39,072 nt of DNA, from NCBI GenBank assembly GCA_913031305.1, contig CAJWEF010000008.1, positions 1 through 39,072 of the forward strand. Reading direction: 5' to 3'. The position numbers were made by a program, and so were the translations under genes. The stretch comes from an uncultured Acidiferrobacteraceae bacterium (GTDB lineage Bacteria; Pseudomonadota; Gammaproteobacteria; Arenicellales; UBA868). Shown one piece after another: positions 28,337 to 39,072 of this stretch (position 1 is its first letter; each line of letters begins with the position of its first letter). Under the pieces are notes generated by a model, which did not search any database, was not told the DNA's origin, and worked only from the letters and a program-made list of their open reading frames with translations.

Positions 28337-28915
28337 ATGCAGGAACTGATCCAGAAAATTGAGCACGAAGGTGAGCACGTCGGTGGCGGTATCGTCAAAG
28401 TCGATAGTTTTCTTAATCACCAGGTCGACCCGGCACTGACCGAGCGGATGGCCAAGGAGATGAGCGAGCGGTTTCGCGCTGCGGGGGTCGGCCGGATCAC
28501 CCGGGTATTGACCGCAGAAGTCAGCGGTATTCCTGTTGCATTGGAGGTTGCCGGGCAGTTTGGAGCCCTTCTGATTTACGCGCGCAAAAACCAGTCGCGC
28601 ACCATGACGGGAACCTACTATGTTGCCGAGGCGATCAGTCGGACCCGCGGCACAAGCTCTGACCTGATGGTTGATCGCCGTTTCCTGGGCTCACAGGATG
28701 AGGTGTTGATCGTTGACGATTTCCTTGCCACTGGCGCGACCCTCGGCGCACTGGCCAAGCTGGTCTCAGAAAGCGGTGCACGCCTGTGTGGTATTGGTTG
28801 CGTGATCGAAAAACCAGCCGAGGGTGGACGCGATGCCTTAGGTAGTGTGGACGCGCCGGTGATAACGTTGGCTAAGATCCTGTTTGAGGATGGTGGCCTG
28901 CGGGTGGTGCCCTGA
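28337..28915 (+). CDS. Xanthine phosphoribosyltransferase-like PRTase
   Basis: GIVKVDSFLNHQVDPALTERMAKEMSERF, EVLIVDDFLATGATLGALAKLV PRPP motif. Confidence 0.85.
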   Translation: MQELIQKIEHEGEHVGGGIVKVDSFLNHQVDPALTERMAKEMSERFRAAGVGRITRVLTAEVSGIPVALEVAGQFGALLIYARKNQSRTMTGTYYVAEAISRTRGTSSDLMVDRRFLGSQDEVLIVDDFLATGATLGALAKLVSESGARLCGIGCVIEKPAEGGRDALGSVDAPVITLAKILFEDGGLRVVP

Positions 28916-28923
28916 GGGTTATC

Positions 28924-29295
28924 ATGGGAGATGGTATTTACCAAGTTATCTATACGCTGGTGCAAGCGGTGCCTTTTGGACAGGTAGCGACCTACGGTCA
29001 GATCGCTCGCCTCGCCGGTTGCGGTGCACGCCAGGTGGGTTATGCCATGGCTGCGGTGAAGGCGCCAGACATCCCCTGGCACCGGGTGGTTAATAGCCGC
29101 GGCGCGGTCAGCACCCGCTCAGTCGGTGCACCCGATCCTGAGCAGCGTCGCCGGCTCGAGGAAGAAGGCGTATTGTTCGACCCCTTTGGGCGAGTGAATC
29201 TTGCCGTTTTCCAGTGGTCGGGCCCGGACGGCAGCTGGTGGATTGAAAAGGGTATGGAGCCGCCTTTGCTGATGCCCACGCCTTCGAATAATTAA
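28924..29295 (+). CDS. Alkyltransferase-like (ATL) DNA-binding protein with PWHR in place of MGMT PCHR
   Basis: [30 protein letters not shown]...[18 protein letters not shown] fold with Trp at the alkyl-acceptor Cys position. Confidence 0.9.
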   Translation: MGDGIYQVIYTLVQAVPFGQVATYGQIARLAGCGARQVGYAMAAVKAPDIPWHRVVNSRGAVSTRSVGAPDPEQRRRLEEEGVLFDPFGRVNLAVFQWSGPDGSWWIEKGMEPPLLMPTPSNN

Positions 29296-29326
29296 AGATA
29301 TACGCAGCTCAGGGAGATCAGACGCT

Positions 29327-30361
29327 ATGAGAAGTGGTCGTTGTATTCATGTGGTCAGTTGCCATGCGGAAGGCGAGGTTGGGGATGTCATTGTCGGCGG
29401 GGTTACGCCGCCAAGTGGTGAAAATCTGTGGGAACGCTCGCGAGCATTGGAAAGTGACGCTGAACTGCGTGATTTCCTGCTGAATGAGCCTCGTGGCGGA
29501 GTATTCCGACATGCCAACCTACTGGTACCTCCGATGGATAACCGCGCGGATGCCGCATTTATAATTATGGAGCCCTCGTTCTTTCCACCGATGTCTGGAT
29601 CAAACGCAATATGCGTTACAACCGTTCTTCTGGAAACCGGCATATTGCCTATGACGGAACCTGAGACAGTGCTGCACCTGGAAGCGCCTGGTGGGCTGGT
29701 TCGCGCCACTGCGACCTGTCACAACGGTACTGTCGAGCAGGTAAGTATCCGCAATGTGCCGTCTTTCGTCGATCAACTCGGGGCCGTAATTGAAGTAGCA
29801 GGGATTGGCTCACTCACGGTTGATACCGCTTATGGAGGCGATAGTTTCTGTCTGGTAGATGCGAAGGAGCTTGGGTTTGCTGTTAGCGCCGATGAGGCGG
29901 CCGCGTTAGTCGACTGTGGCCGCAAGATTACTGTTGCAGCTAACGAACAGCTCGGCTTCACCCATCCGGACAATCCACAGTGGACGCATTTATCTTTTTG
30001 CATGATGACACGTCCGTTAACTTCAGAAGACGACGCCTTGGTCGGTCGTCACACCGTGGTGATTCAACCCGGTAAACTGGATCGCTCACCATGTGGTACC
30101 GGATGCAGTGCCCGGATGGCAGTATTGCATGCCCGTGAACTGCTACAGACGGGCCAGCGCTTTATCGGTGAATCAGTGATCGGCTCGCGTTTCAATTGCC
30201 AGATCGACGAGACCGTTAGCATGAGCGACGGTCGCAATGCGGTAGTTCCGTCTCTGGCTGGAAGAGCCTGGATAACCGGCGTACATCAGCATATGTTGGA
30301 TCCAAATGATCCATGGCCAACCGGATACCGGCTATCGGACACCTGGCCAAGCGGCGATTAG
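29327..30361 (+). CDS. Proline racemase/hydroxyproline epimerase/dehydratase family, Ser/Cys active-site variant
   Basis: [38 protein letters not shown] (Ser at first catalytic position), [20 protein letters not shown] (second Cys intact). Confidence 0.9.
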   Translation: MRSGRCIHVVSCHAEGEVGDVIVGGVTPPSGENLWERSRALESDAELRDFLLNEPRGGVFRHANLLVPPMDNRADAAFIIMEPSFFPPMSGSNAICVTTVLLETGILPMTEPETVLHLEAPGGLVRATATCHNGTVEQVSIRNVPSFVDQLGAVIEVAGIGSLTVDTAYGGDSFCLVDAKELGFAVSADEAAALVDCGRKITVAANEQLGFTHPDNPQWTHLSFCMMTRPLTSEDDALVGRHTVVIQPGKLDRSPCGTGCSARMAVLHARELLQTGQRFIGESVIGSRFNCQIDETVSMSDGRNAVVPSLAGRAWITGVHQHMLDPNDPWPTGYRLSDTWPSGD

Positions 30362-31239
30362 CGATGCCACAGGTGGGCGGCACCACGCACACCCGCGCTA
30401 TCACCATGCTGATTGCGCCGTATTGGGGTGTCTAGTGAGGCATTAAAAACATGGGCGGCAACCCGTTGAGCGCCCTCGGTATACAGACAGTCGATGTTGG
30501 AAAGACCACCCCCGAGAACCACGACATGTGGGTCCAATATGTTGATCACGCTGGCAAGAGCTTTACCGAAGCGTTCAAGCAGGTTTTCGAGCGCGAGCTG
30601 TGCAGTTGCATTCTGGCGTCCAGCGTCGGCAACGATCTCTTGGGGTGATAGAGCTGGGTCGCCGCCGAGGCGCTGGTAGTCGGCGCTGAAGCCCGAGCCC
30701 GAAAGGAAGGTTTCGATGCAACCGTGTTGGCCGCAATAACATAAAGGCCCATTTTGTTCGAGGCAGTTGTGACCCCATTCCCCGGCAATGTGCTGCAGTC
30801 CGGGCAACAGTTCTCCGTTGACCACAATGCCTCCACCGACCCCTGTTCCCATGATGACCCCAAAGACACTGGCTGCATTTTGCCCGGCGCCATCGACCGC
30901 TTCAGCAAGCGTAAAACAGTTGGCATCATTCTCAAGTCGCACGGGTCGTGACAGAAGTGTCTCAAGGTCCTGGAGCAGCGGCTGACCAATGAGACACTGG
31001 GTATTCGAGTTTTTTACCCTGCCGGTATTATCCAGTGCACCCGGGGCCGCGACCCCAATTGAGCAACGCGTCTCACTGCGTGCCTCAAGGTCAGTCACCA
31101 GGGAGGCGATATTCTCAAGGATCGCCTGGTAGCCTTGTTGTTGCGGAGTCGGGCGGCGTTGTCGTGCGGTTTCTGCGCCTGTGGCATCGAGGAGAACCCC
31201 CTCGGTCTTGGTACCACCTAGGTCGATCCCGATTTCCAT
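30358..31239 (-). CDS. ROK family sugar kinase
   Basis: [59 protein letters not shown]; convergent 4-nt overlap with the preceding gene. Confidence 0.9.
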   Translation of the reverse strand: MEIGIDLGGTKTEGVLLDATGAETARQRRPTPQQQGYQAILENIASLVTDLEARSETRCSIGVAAPGALDNTGRVKNSNTQCLIGQPLLQDLETLLSRPVRLENDANCFTLAEAVDGAGQNAASVFGVIMGTGVGGGIVVNGELLPGLQHIAGEWGHNCLEQNGPLCYCGQHGCIETFLSGSGFSADYQRLGGDPALSPQEIVADAGRQNATAQLALENLLERFGKALASVINILDPHVVVLGGGLSNIDCLYTEGAQRVAAHVFNASLDTPIRRNQHGDSAGVRGAAHLWHR

Positions 31240-31277
31240 TCCGCTTGGGGAGGGTGCCGCTGTGGGTGGCTCGCGGA

Positions 31278-32096
31278 TCAGTTATCCCGAGTGAAAGTAA
31301 TCTGGGCGTAGGCTGAATGGTTGTGGATAGATTCAAAGTTTTCCGCTTCTACCACGTAGCCGTTGATACGCTCATCCTGGTTTAGTTGACCCGCGACATC
31401 ACGCACCAGGTCTTCAACGAATTTGGGGTTATCGTAGGCCTTCTCAGTCACATATTTTTCGTCTGGCCGCTTCAACAGGCCGTAGAGTTCGCAGCTGGCT
31501 TCTTTCTCAACGATATCGATGATCTCTTCTATCCAGATAAACGCGCTGGCTTTGATACTGATGGTGACATGAGAGCGCTGGTTATGGGCGCCGTATTCAG
31601 AGATTTTTTTGGAGCAGGGGCAAAGACTGGTTACGGGGACGACAACCCGCACCTCGGTTGAAACTGTGTTTCCGGCGATTTCACCGATCAGAGTGACCTG
31701 GTAATCCATTAAACTCTTTACCCCGGTGATGGGGGCTGTCTTTTCTAAAAAGAAGGGGAACGTCATCTCAATATGGCCGGTCCCAGCATCCAGGTGTTCG
31801 CAGGTCTCCTGTAGCATGGCCCGAAAAGAGCGCACCGAGATTTCACGTTCGTGATTGCTTAGTATCTCCACGAACCGGGACATATGGGTTCCCTTGAAGT
31901 TGTCTGGTAATTCCACATACATATTGAAAGTTGCAACAGTATGTTGCTCGTTGCCGCTACGGTCCTGAATACGCACGGGGTGACGCACATCCTTGACGCC
32001 AACCTTGTCAATAGTCAGGTTGCGGCTATCAGGGCTGTTCTGAACGTCGGCTATATCATCCGTACTCTGGCTGAGCACGGTTTCGGCTTTAGGCAT
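31278..32096 (-). CDS. folE2: GTP cyclohydrolase FolE2 (type IB)
   Basis: [45 protein letters not shown]; start set at [10 protein letters not shown]. Confidence 0.95.
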   Translation of the reverse strand: MPKAETVLSQSTDDIADVQNSPDSRNLTIDKVGVKDVRHPVRIQDRSGNEQHTVATFNMYVELPDNFKGTHMSRFVEILSNHEREISVRSFRAMLQETCEHLDAGTGHIEMTFPFFLEKTAPITGVKSLMDYQVTLIGEIAGNTVSTEVRVVVPVTSLCPCSKKISEYGAHNQRSHVTISIKASAFIWIEEIIDIVEKEASCELYGLLKRPDEKYVTEKAYDNPKFVEDLVRDVAGQLNQDERINGYVVEAENFESIHNHSAYAQITFTRDN

Positions 32097-32131
32097 GAAA
32101 GGAGATGGTCTTGGGTTGTGGCTGGGGAAGT

Positions 32132-34003
32132 TTAAGCAGAATGGCGGGAAGCGGCAAGGTTGCCAGGCTTGCGATGACGTACCGATCTCACGATACCAGT
32201 TGCATCGAGTCCGCATTGGGCAAGCACCTCGGCCGGGTCACCTTGCTCAATATGCTGGTCGGGAAGACCCAGCATCAATAGGGCGCTAGCCCGTTCATAT
32301 TGAGCAAGGGTTTCTGCAACACCTGCGCCTGCCCCACCGCGAATACTGTTCTCCTCCACGGTGACCAGAAGCTCGTGTGTGTCGGCCAACTGCTTTATCA
32401 TCTCGGTGTCGAGCGGCTTGACACTACGCATGTTGACCACAGTAGCATCAAGGTCTTCTCCAGCTTCAAGGGCTGGCGCCAGTGTCGACCCAAAAGCCAG
32501 CAGTGCTACCTCCCGTCCTTCACGGCGCAACTGGGCTTTGCCGATTGGCACTTGGGTCATCTGCTGATTTTCTGCAACACCTGGTCCAGATCCGCGCGGG
32601 TAACGCACCGCTGTGGGGCCCGGATGCAAAAAAGCTGTGTACAACATATTCCGACACTCCGCTTCATCAGCTGGCGCGAATACCGTCATCCCTGGAACGC
32701 AACGCAGGAAACTAAGGTCAAATGTACCCTGATGGGTAGGGCCATCGGCACCGACAATGCCGGCGCGGTCAATGGCAAATGTCACATCCAGACCCTGCAC
32801 GCTGATATCGTGAATCAACTGATCATAGGCGCGTTGCAGGAAGGTGGAATAGATGGCGACCACAGGCTTGAGTCCCTCGCAGGCGGTGCCAGCGGCAAAA
32901 GTCAGCGCGTGCTGTTCCGCAATACCGACATCGAAGTAGCGTTTGGGGTAATTCTCGGCAAAGCGGGTCAGTCCAGAGCCCTCGCGCATCGCCGGAGTAA
33001 TGCCAACCAGTCGTTTATCGGCGCCAGCCATGTCGCATAGCCAGTCGCCGAACACCTGGGTATAGGTTCGCTTGCTGGACTTTTTCTCGACTTTACCTGT
33101 GCTCGGGTCGAAGGGTCCGATACCGTGGAATGCTACCGGCTCGCCTTCGGCGGGTTTGAAGCCTTTGCCTTTTTGGGTCGCAATATGCAAAAAGCGCGGT
33201 CCTTCCATCGCTTTCATGTTTCTCAAAGTTGAGATCAGCGTGGGCATGTCGTGTCCGTTGATTGGGCCGATATAGTTAAAGCCAAGTTCTTCAAACAACG
33301 TGCTGGGCATGACCATGCCTTTGAGGTGTTCCTCCCAGCGCCGCGCGAAGGCCTGCACTGGTGGCGCAGTGCCCAGAACAGTTTTACTGCCCTCTCTAAC
33401 GGTGGTGTAAGCCCGGCCTGAGAGAATACGTGCAAGATAGTTGGACATGGCGCCGACGTTGCGCGAAATTGACATCTCGTTATCGTTAAGGATTACCAAA
33501 AGATTGGCATCCATGTCTCCAGCGTTATACAACGCTTCCATGGCTTGACCCGCAGTGAGCGCGCCGTCGCCGATGATGGCGGTCACCTGTCGTGGCACAT
33601 CGTCTAGTTGGGCAGCAACCGCCATGCCCAGTGCAGCACTGATTGAGGTGCTGGAATGGCCAGCACCAAAGGTATCGTATTCACTCTCGGTGCGCTTCAA
33701 AAATCCCGAGAGCCCGCCGGCCTTGCGGATAGTGGACATTTGCCGGCGCCGGCCAGTGAGGATTTTATGGGGGTAGGCCTGGTGGCCGATATCCCACACC
33801 AGCCGATCATTAGGGGTATCGAAGACGTAGTGCAGCGCAATCGTCAGTTCCACCGTTCCAAGGCCCGGCGCGAGATGCCCACCGGTGGTTGCGGTCACCT
33901 CGATCAGGAACCGACGCAACTCCTCTGCAAGCCCAACCAGCTCGTGCTCGTCCAGCTGACGCAAATCTGCAGGTGAGTCAATGGTATCAAGAAGAGGCGG
34001 CAT
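32132..34003 (-). CDS. dxs: 1-deoxy-D-xylulose-5-phosphate synthase
   Basis: [72 protein letters not shown]. Confidence 0.97.
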   Translation of the reverse strand: MPPLLDTIDSPADLRQLDEHELVGLAEELRRFLIEVTATTGGHLAPGLGTVELTIALHYVFDTPNDRLVWDIGHQAYPHKILTGRRRQMSTIRKAGGLSGFLKRTESEYDTFGAGHSSTSISAALGMAVAAQLDDVPRQVTAIIGDGALTAGQAMEALYNAGDMDANLLVILNDNEMSISRNVGAMSNYLARILSGRAYTTVREGSKTVLGTAPPVQAFARRWEEHLKGMVMPSTLFEELGFNYIGPINGHDMPTLISTLRNMKAMEGPRFLHIATQKGKGFKPAEGEPVAFHGIGPFDPSTGKVEKKSSKRTYTQVFGDWLCDMAGADKRLVGITPAMREGSGLTRFAENYPKRYFDVGIAEQHALTFAAGTACEGLKPVVAIYSTFLQRAYDQLIHDISVQGLDVTFAIDRAGIVGADGPTHQGTFDLSFLRCVPGMTVFAPADEAECRNMLYTAFLHPGPTAVRYPRGSGPGVAENQQMTQVPIGKAQLRREGREVALLAFGSTLAPALEAGEDLDATVVNMRSVKPLDTEMIKQLADTHELLVTVEENSIRGGAGAGVAETLAQYERASALLMLGLPDQHIEQGDPAEVLAQCGLDATGIVRSVRHRKPGNLAASRHSA

Positions 34004-34091
34004 AAACGGGGGTTGTCAACGCTAAATGAATAATGGATTGGCCTGGAGGGATCTGAGGCCTAATGGATTGATCATACCGTGTTGGCGGCAG

Positions 34092-34991
34092 TCAGTGGGA
34101 TCGTTCAATAGTAAACCGGGCCAAAGCGATCAGCAGCGTACTGTTAAAAGCGGCATGATCAAGCGCCGCGATTGCCTCATCACCCAGTACCTGGGCATAG
34201 TGTCGTGATGATGATTCACCCAGCGCGCTGAGGAAGGTGGGTTTCCCTTTTTGACGGTCAGCGCCGGCGAGTTTGCCAAGAGTCGCGGTATCGGCCGTGC
34301 CATCGAGGATATCGTCTACTACCTGAAATGCGAGGCCGAGTGGTCGGGCGTAGCCTGTAAGCTGTTGCAGCACAACGGGATCAGCGGTTGCGGTGAGCGC
34401 TCCCAGTTGCACGGCTGCCTCAACTAGGGCCCCTGTTTTTTTACGATGCATGTTGGCGAGGGTGTCGACCGGGGGATCGCAGGCAACCAGGTTAAGGTCA
34501 ATCGCCTGACCACCCGCCAGCCCTAGCGAACCGGCAGCGTGTGCCAGGATCTGCACCATCTGCAGTTGACGAGCCGGTGGCAGGCCTGTCGCGGAGTAGG
34601 TGCACAGCGTCTCGAAAGCAAGGGTCTGTAACGCATCGCCAGCTAAAATGGCAGTCGCTTCATCAAAAGCCCGGTGGCAGGACGGTTTACCCCGGCGCAA
34701 ATCATCATCATCCATCGCTGGCAGATCGTCATGGATTAAAGAGAAAGCATGTATCAGTTCTACCGCACACGCAGGTATGTCCAGAGCTCTTTCATCAGTC
34801 CCGAGAGCCCTGCCACTGGCATACACCAAAGCCGCTCGGTATCGCTTACCCGCGCCGATGCTGGCATAGCGCATAGCCTGGTGAAGCTCGCAAGGCTCGC
34901 AGTCCGATGCCGGTAACAGGATTTCCAGGCGCTGATCAACTTGTTCCCGCCACTGTGTCCAAAGGGGAGCAAGCGGTTGATTGTTTGTCAC
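34092..34991 (-). CDS. ispA: Polyprenyl (farnesyl) diphosphate synthase
   Basis: SLIHDDLPAMDDDDLRRGKPSCH first Asp-rich motif; LAFQVVDDILDGTADTATLGKLAGADRQKGKPTF second Asp-rich motif. Confidence 0.95.
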   Translation of the reverse strand: MTNNQPLAPLWTQWREQVDQRLEILLPASDCEPCELHQAMRYASIGAGKRYRAALVYASGRALGTDERALDIPACAVELIHAFSLIHDDLPAMDDDDLRRGKPSCHRAFDEATAILAGDALQTLAFETLCTYSATGLPPARQLQMVQILAHAAGSLGLAGGQAIDLNLVACDPPVDTLANMHRKKTGALVEAAVQLGALTATADPVVLQQLTGYARPLGLAFQVVDDILDGTADTATLGKLAGADRQKGKPTFLSALGESSSRHYAQVLGDEAIAALDHAAFNSTLLIALARFTIERSH

Positions 34992-35233
34992 GCTTCGTCC
35001 GGGTCGAAGGGGGTGCTTTGCAGTTCCCCTTCTTTTTCAAGTAATTGCTGCACTCGGACCTCAGCTGCCTGCAGGCTGTCGCGACAATCGCGGACCAAGC
35101 TCATTCCGTCCTCAAAGTCCTTCAGCGATGCTTCCAGAGATTGCTCTCCGCTTTCCATTCTCTCAACAATCGTTTCCAGTTCTTTGAGGGATTTTTCAAA
35201 CTCCCCGACGCGGGAACGGGATTTTTTAGCCAT
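34988..35233 (-). CDS. xseB: Exodeoxyribonuclease VII small subunit
   Basis: FEKSLKELETIVERMESGEQSLEASLKDFEDGMSLVRDCRDSLQAAEVRVQQLLE; overlaps ispA start by 4 nt. Confidence 0.94.
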   Translation of the reverse strand: MAKKSRSRVGEFEKSLKELETIVERMESGEQSLEASLKDFEDGMSLVRDCRDSLQAAEVRVQQLLEKEGELQSTPFDPDEA

Positions 35234-35578
35234 GAAATTGTCTCTGTCGTGGGTGCGGTCAGCCGCCCCCGGGTGGGGCAGCACTCGATGTTCAGGGATT
35301 CTATCCCAGCGTCGGAGTAATCAACAATCGCGCCCACTGGACATATCGGCCGGGATCAGATTTGGTGCTGGAGAGAAGGGGCAATGGCTTTGCCGCTCGG
35401 GCCTTCTGTCAAGAACTCGTAACAGTGGCTTAAGCGTGTCTCAGTGATTAACAACGGTTGTCCGTGGCGCAAATACTGAGCCAGAGGATTAAGAAAATCT
35501 GGGCTGACAGCCGGATGGCTTTAGTTCTTCGTGTATGATTCGCATCGATTCGATTCCCTGGTACCTGCAAACCTGTAA

Positions 35579-37474
35579 TTGATGGTTGAAAGTTACGACG
35601 CCTCAGCAATCGAAGTCCTTACCGGGCTTCAACCGGTCCGCAAACGTCCGGGTATGTACACCCAGACTGATCGGCCTAATCACCTTGTCCAAGAGGTGGT
35701 GGACAACAGTGTCGATGAGGCTATCACCGGGTATGCGCATCGGATTGAAGTGATTCTGTATAAGGATGCTTCAGTCAGCGTCAGTGATGATGGACGCGGT
35801 ATGCCCGTTGATCGTCACAAGGGCGAAAAAGTAAGCGGCGTCGAGGTCATTCTCACGCGATTGCATGCCGGTGGAAAATTTTCGGATAAATCCTACGCTT
35901 ATTCCGGGGGTTTACATGGGGTAGGTGTCTCGGTGGTTAACGCGCTGTCCTCGAAACTCGAGGTCAGCGTCAAACGCGGTGGCCAGCAACACCGAATGCA
36001 GTTTCGTGATGGCATGCCAACAGCGCCACTCAAAGCCGTCGCTAAGGTTGGGGTACGTAATACCGGCACCACGGTACGCTTTTGGCCGGATCCCCAGTTT
36101 TTTGATTCTCCCACAGTTTCAATATCCCGACTGAAACGGTTGCTCAAGGCGAAGGCGGTTCTGTGCCCTGGACTGAGGATCGATTTTCGCGATGAGCAGA
36201 ATCGCAAAAATAACGAAACTTGGGAGTACGAAGACGGTTTGCCCGATTATCTGTTAGGAGAAATTGGGGCAGGTGAACTGGTACCTGATCCGCCGTTCGT
36301 CGGTCACATTGCGGCAAAAGAGCAGCAGGTACATTGGGCGGTTACCTGGCTCGAGGACGGCGGTGAAGGCATCGGCGAAAGTTACGTCAACTTGATTCCG
36401 ACAACACAGGGCGGCAGTCACGTCAGTGGTTTTCGCAGTGGCTTGACTGATGCAGTGCGAGAGTTCTGCGATTACCGGGCACTGTTGCCGCGCGGTGTCA
36501 AGCTGGCGCCCGAGGACGTCTGGCAATACTGCGCTTTTGTTCTTTCGCTACGGATGAAAGAGCCCCAGTTCACCGGGCAGGCCAAAGATCGCTTGTCGTC
36601 ACGAGACGCCGGGACCTTTACCAGCGGTGCAGCTAAAGATGCGTTCAGTCTGTGGCTCAATCAACACGCGGACCAAGGTGAACGTATCGCCCGTCTTGCC
36701 ATTGACAGTGCGCAGTCGCGGCTTAAGTCTGCTCGTCAGGTCGAGCGCAAGAAAGTGGCCACAGGCCCGACCCTGCCGGGCAAACTGGCCGATTGCACTA
36801 GCCAGGACACTAAATACACCGAACTCTTCCTGGTAGAAGGCGACTCTGCGGGTGGTTCAGCCAAGCAGGCGCGTGACAAGAACTTCCAGGCCATCCTGCC
36901 GTTGCGCGGTAAGATTCTGAACACCTGGGAGGTCGATCCGACAGAGGTTCTTGGGTCGCAGTCAGTACACGATGTTGCCGTGGCTTTGGGGGTCGATCCT
37001 GGCGCATCGGACTGCTCAGGGTTGCGTTACGGGCGGGTTTGCATACTCGCCGATGCTGATTCTGACGGCGCCCATATCGCGACCTTGCTTTGCGCTCTTT
37101 TCGTGCGCCACTTTCGCCCTTTGGTGAGTGCTGGGCGGGTCTGTGTCTCTTTGCCACCGCTTTATCGGATCGATGTCGGCAAGCATGTTTTTTATGCGGT
37201 CGACGATGCAGAGAAGGAGGCTGTGCTGGAAAGTATCCGCAAGGAAAAGCTGCGCGGATCGGTCAATGTTCAGCGCTTCAAAGGCCTGGGCGAAATGAAT
37301 CCCTCGCAACTTCGAGAGACCACCATGGACCCTGCATCACGGCGCCTGATTGAACTGACTCTGGACAGCGGCCACAGGACCGACAACATGCTGGATTTGC
37401 TGCTGGCGCGAAAGCGGGCTTCGGATCGTAAGGCCTGGCTGGGCAAGATTGGAGACCGGGCCGAGGTTGCATAA
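35579..37474 (+). CDS. parE: DNA topoisomerase IV subunit B
   Basis: TTG start; GLQPVRKRPGMYTQTDRPNHLVQEVVDNSVDEA, GGLHGVGVSVVNALS, ELFLVEGDSAGGSAKQARDKNFQAILPLRGKILN, QRFKGLGEMNPSQL. Confidence 0.96.
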   Translation: MMVESYDASAIEVLTGLQPVRKRPGMYTQTDRPNHLVQEVVDNSVDEAITGYAHRIEVILYKDASVSVSDDGRGMPVDRHKGEKVSGVEVILTRLHAGGKFSDKSYAYSGGLHGVGVSVVNALSSKLEVSVKRGGQQHRMQFRDGMPTAPLKAVAKVGVRNTGTTVRFWPDPQFFDSPTVSISRLKRLLKAKAVLCPGLRIDFRDEQNRKNNETWEYEDGLPDYLLGEIGAGELVPDPPFVGHIAAKEQQVHWAVTWLEDGGEGIGESYVNLIPTTQGGSHVSGFRSGLTDAVREFCDYRALLPRGVKLAPEDVWQYCAFVLSLRMKEPQFTGQAKDRLSSRDAGTFTSGAAKDAFSLWLNQHADQGERIARLAIDSAQSRLKSARQVERKKVATGPTLPGKLADCTSQDTKYTELFLVEGDSAGGSAKQARDKNFQAILPLRGKILNTWEVDPTEVLGSQSVHDVAVALGVDPGASDCSGLRYGRVCILADADSDGAHIATLLCALFVRHFRPLVSAGRVCVSLPPLYRIDVGKHVFYAVDDAEKEAVLESIRKEKLRGSVNVQRFKGLGEMNPSQLRETTMDPASRRLIELTLDSGHRTDNMLDLLLARKRASDRKAWLGKIGDRAEVA

Positions 37475-37514
37475 GCGATATCCGGCGCCTCTGCGAGCCG
37501 TGGTGCTTTTCGCC

Positions 37515-38117
37515 TCAGGGGCTGTCCGCGGGCGGTTGATTCCAGAACGGAGCGCTTCGTGGGTCAGTAATGGTGCAGGTTTCCTGTCGGTAAGGTGAAA
37601 AACCCGCGCGTTGGTAGACAATAATGGCCTTGGGGTGATCCAGGTTACAAGTATTCACTATTAACCGAGAGGGGCCGCTTGCCCAGGCAGTCTCGACTGC
37701 CCATCCCAGCAGCCAGGGCCCAAGGCCCATGCCAGTTTTCTCAGGAAACAGGCCGAAGTAGGCGAGTTCAACCTCGTCACTGACACGGTAGTCCAGTTCC
37801 ACATAGCCTGCCGGTACTCCGGATCGGTAAAGGACATAGACGTGTACTTTGCTGTCATTGAGAATTGCGGCCAATGCGTCATCTGCCAGTGCTCGGCGTT
37901 CGTACCAGAGCCACGGCTCGCCGACATGGTTGTAAAGGAATCGGTAGAACGCTACCGTGGGCTCGCGCGCACGCAATATGGTCAGGTCATCCGCTCGCGA
38001 TCGGCGTAACGAACTGGTTGGTGGCCGGGTCATCTGCAGGTAGGTGACGGTGACCTGCAGCGTACCGTCGGGACGCGGCTGCGGGATCGTGGCAAACGGC
38101 GGCTGAGGTGAATTCAA
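37515..38117 (-). CDS. GNAT family N-acetyltransferase (start uncertain)
   Basis: VPAGYVELDYRVSDEVELAYFGLFPEKTGMGLGPWLLGWAVETAW...CNLDHPKAIIVYQRAGFSPYRQE. Confidence 0.88.
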   Translation of the reverse strand: MNSPQPPFATIPQPRPDGTLQVTVTYLQMTRPPTSSLRRSRADDLTILRAREPTVAFYRFLYNHVGEPWLWYERRALADDALAAILNDSKVHVYVLYRSGVPAGYVELDYRVSDEVELAYFGLFPEKTGMGLGPWLLGWAVETAWASGPSRLIVNTCNLDHPKAIIVYQRAGFSPYRQETCTITDPRSAPFWNQPPADSP

Positions 38118-38131
38118 GGGTGTACTCGTAC

Positions 38132-39072
38132 TCAGGTGCTGTCGGCCGAATTGCCTGTGGTTGAATCGTCTTTCGGGTGTGTATTTCGGTCTACCAGTAC
38201 CGCCAGCCCCCCCAGCAAAGACCAGGCGGCGACGTGCACCCGGTGCAGTACCGACAAAGCGACGCCGCGCGTACGCATCACCTGTTCTGCGTCGGGAATC
38301 CCGGGCAGTGTGGCCGCACCAAACTTGCCGATCAATGCCCCGTAGGCGGCTTCACCGATGCCCCAACCCGCCGGGGCAATGGGGATACCCTGGATAACCG
38401 ATGCTACCGGGACAATGAAGAAAAGATCTGTCAGCGACATTCCGACTCCCAAGGCCTGGCTCATACAGTAGTAACTGCCAACAAACAGGGTATAGATAGC
38501 GGGGCTGGCCAAAATCCACCCTCCAATCCCAACAAGGTGGCCGCGGTAATGCAGTACTGCCTGGTCAAGTTCGGTAATAATCCCGCCGACCCGTTGCGGT
38601 AGTCGGGACACCAGCACGTCAAAGCGCAGTAGCGCCCGTAAACCAGGGCTGATCAACAGCAAACAAAAGCACAAGGTGCCAAGGCCGGTCAGCCACATTG
38701 TGCTGGCAAAGACGGGAAAGCGGTCCATCGCGAGCAGGCTCGCCAGGCTGCCCACAAAAAGTAGTGACAATACGCCAAGGATTCGGTCAACCACAATCGA
38801 CACTACTGCCCGGACCTTATCCGCCGAGCAGCGCCGCACAATATAGACGGCCTTGATCACGTCACCGCCGGTTGCCCCGGGCAGGACGTTGCTGAAAAAA
38901 AGCCCAATCCAGCCGAATTGCTGGGCTTCCAGAAAGCGTACACCGAGGCCATTGGCTCGCATCAGGAACCACCAGCGTGAGTTAATGATGACCACAAAGA
39001 CGAAGAACAGTGCCGCGCCAGCGGCGAAAAGCGCAAGGTCGAGATTACGCAGATAGGTAAGAAAACCCGGCG
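38132..39072 (-). CDS. Lysylphosphatidylglycerol synthase TM region/UPF0104-like membrane protein (partial; 5' end outside window)
   Basis: Hydrophobic multi-TM protein, FFSNVLPGATGGDVIKAVYIVRR, GIPIAPAGWGIGEAAYGALIG; frame stays open to the window edge (GFLTYLRNLDLALFAAGAALFFVFVVIINSRWW). Confidence 0.85.
   Translation of the reverse strand, partial: PGFLTYLRNLDLALFAAGAALFFVFVVIINSRWWFLMRANGLGVRFLEAQQFGWIGLFFSNVLPGATGGDVIKAVYIVRRCSADKVRAVVSIVVDRILGVLSLLFVGSLASLLAMDRFPVFASTMWLTGLGTLCFCLLLISPGLRALLRFDVLVSRLPQRVGGIITELDQAVLHYRGHLVGIGGWILASPAIYTLFVGSYYCMSQALGVGMSLTDLFFIVPVASVIQGIPIAPAGWGIGEAAYGALIGKFGAATLPGIPDAEQVMRTRGVALSVLHRVHVAAWSLLGGLAVLVDRNTHPKDDSTTGNSADST

Noticed and set aside
30358-30361. 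4-nt convergent overlap of the proline racemase-family and ROK gene stops
   Set aside because: Common compact-genome arrangement; not informative alone.
32300-33040. 246-aa plus-strand ORF opposite dxs
   Set aside because: Antisense to dxs; shadow ORF from GC-rich codon bias.

Overview
The window looks like a gene-dense bacterial chromosome segment, probably gammaproteobacterial. That taxonomic call is inferred from the dxs-ispA-xseB order, the fabA-fabB pair and the topo IV parE; it is not proven. I found no rRNA, tRNA, CRISPR array, prophage or transposase. Main blocks: (1) a degenerate-looking livF 3' end and a DMT-family transporter; (2) a one-strand serA-serC-DUF1015 block; (3) a one-carbon/corrinoid cluster at about 5.0-12.4 kb: corrinoid protein, DUF1638, PF13769 'virulence factor', MetV-like MTHFR_C zinc/Fe-S protein, MetF, methyl-THF:corrinoid methyltransferase, GFA-family protein, RACo/RamA-like 2Fe-2S ASKHA activator and a Crp/Fnr regulator; (4) a form II RuBisCO (cbbM) with intact catalytic motifs and no PRK or CbbR in view; (5) an MFS transporter divergent from lutABC; (6) fabA-fabB; (7) ispG and a partial leucine-degradation (liu) operon carrying an internally deleted 2-hydroxychromene-2-carboxylate isomerase remnant and preceded by a perfect 32-bp palindrome; (8) housekeeping and accessory genes (hydrolase, xpt-like, ATL with PWHR, proline-racemase family, ROK kinase, folE2, dxs, ispA, xseB, parE, GNAT, partial LPG-synthase-like membrane protein). 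The best candidate for an under-described system is block 3 coupled to block 2. It has every part of a split corrinoid methyl-transfer machine (methyl-THF supply, corrinoid carrier, reductive reactivase, unknown accessory proteins) but no substrate or homocysteine methyl-acceptor subunit in the window. All calls come from reading the sequence and the supplied ORF translations; no searches were run.
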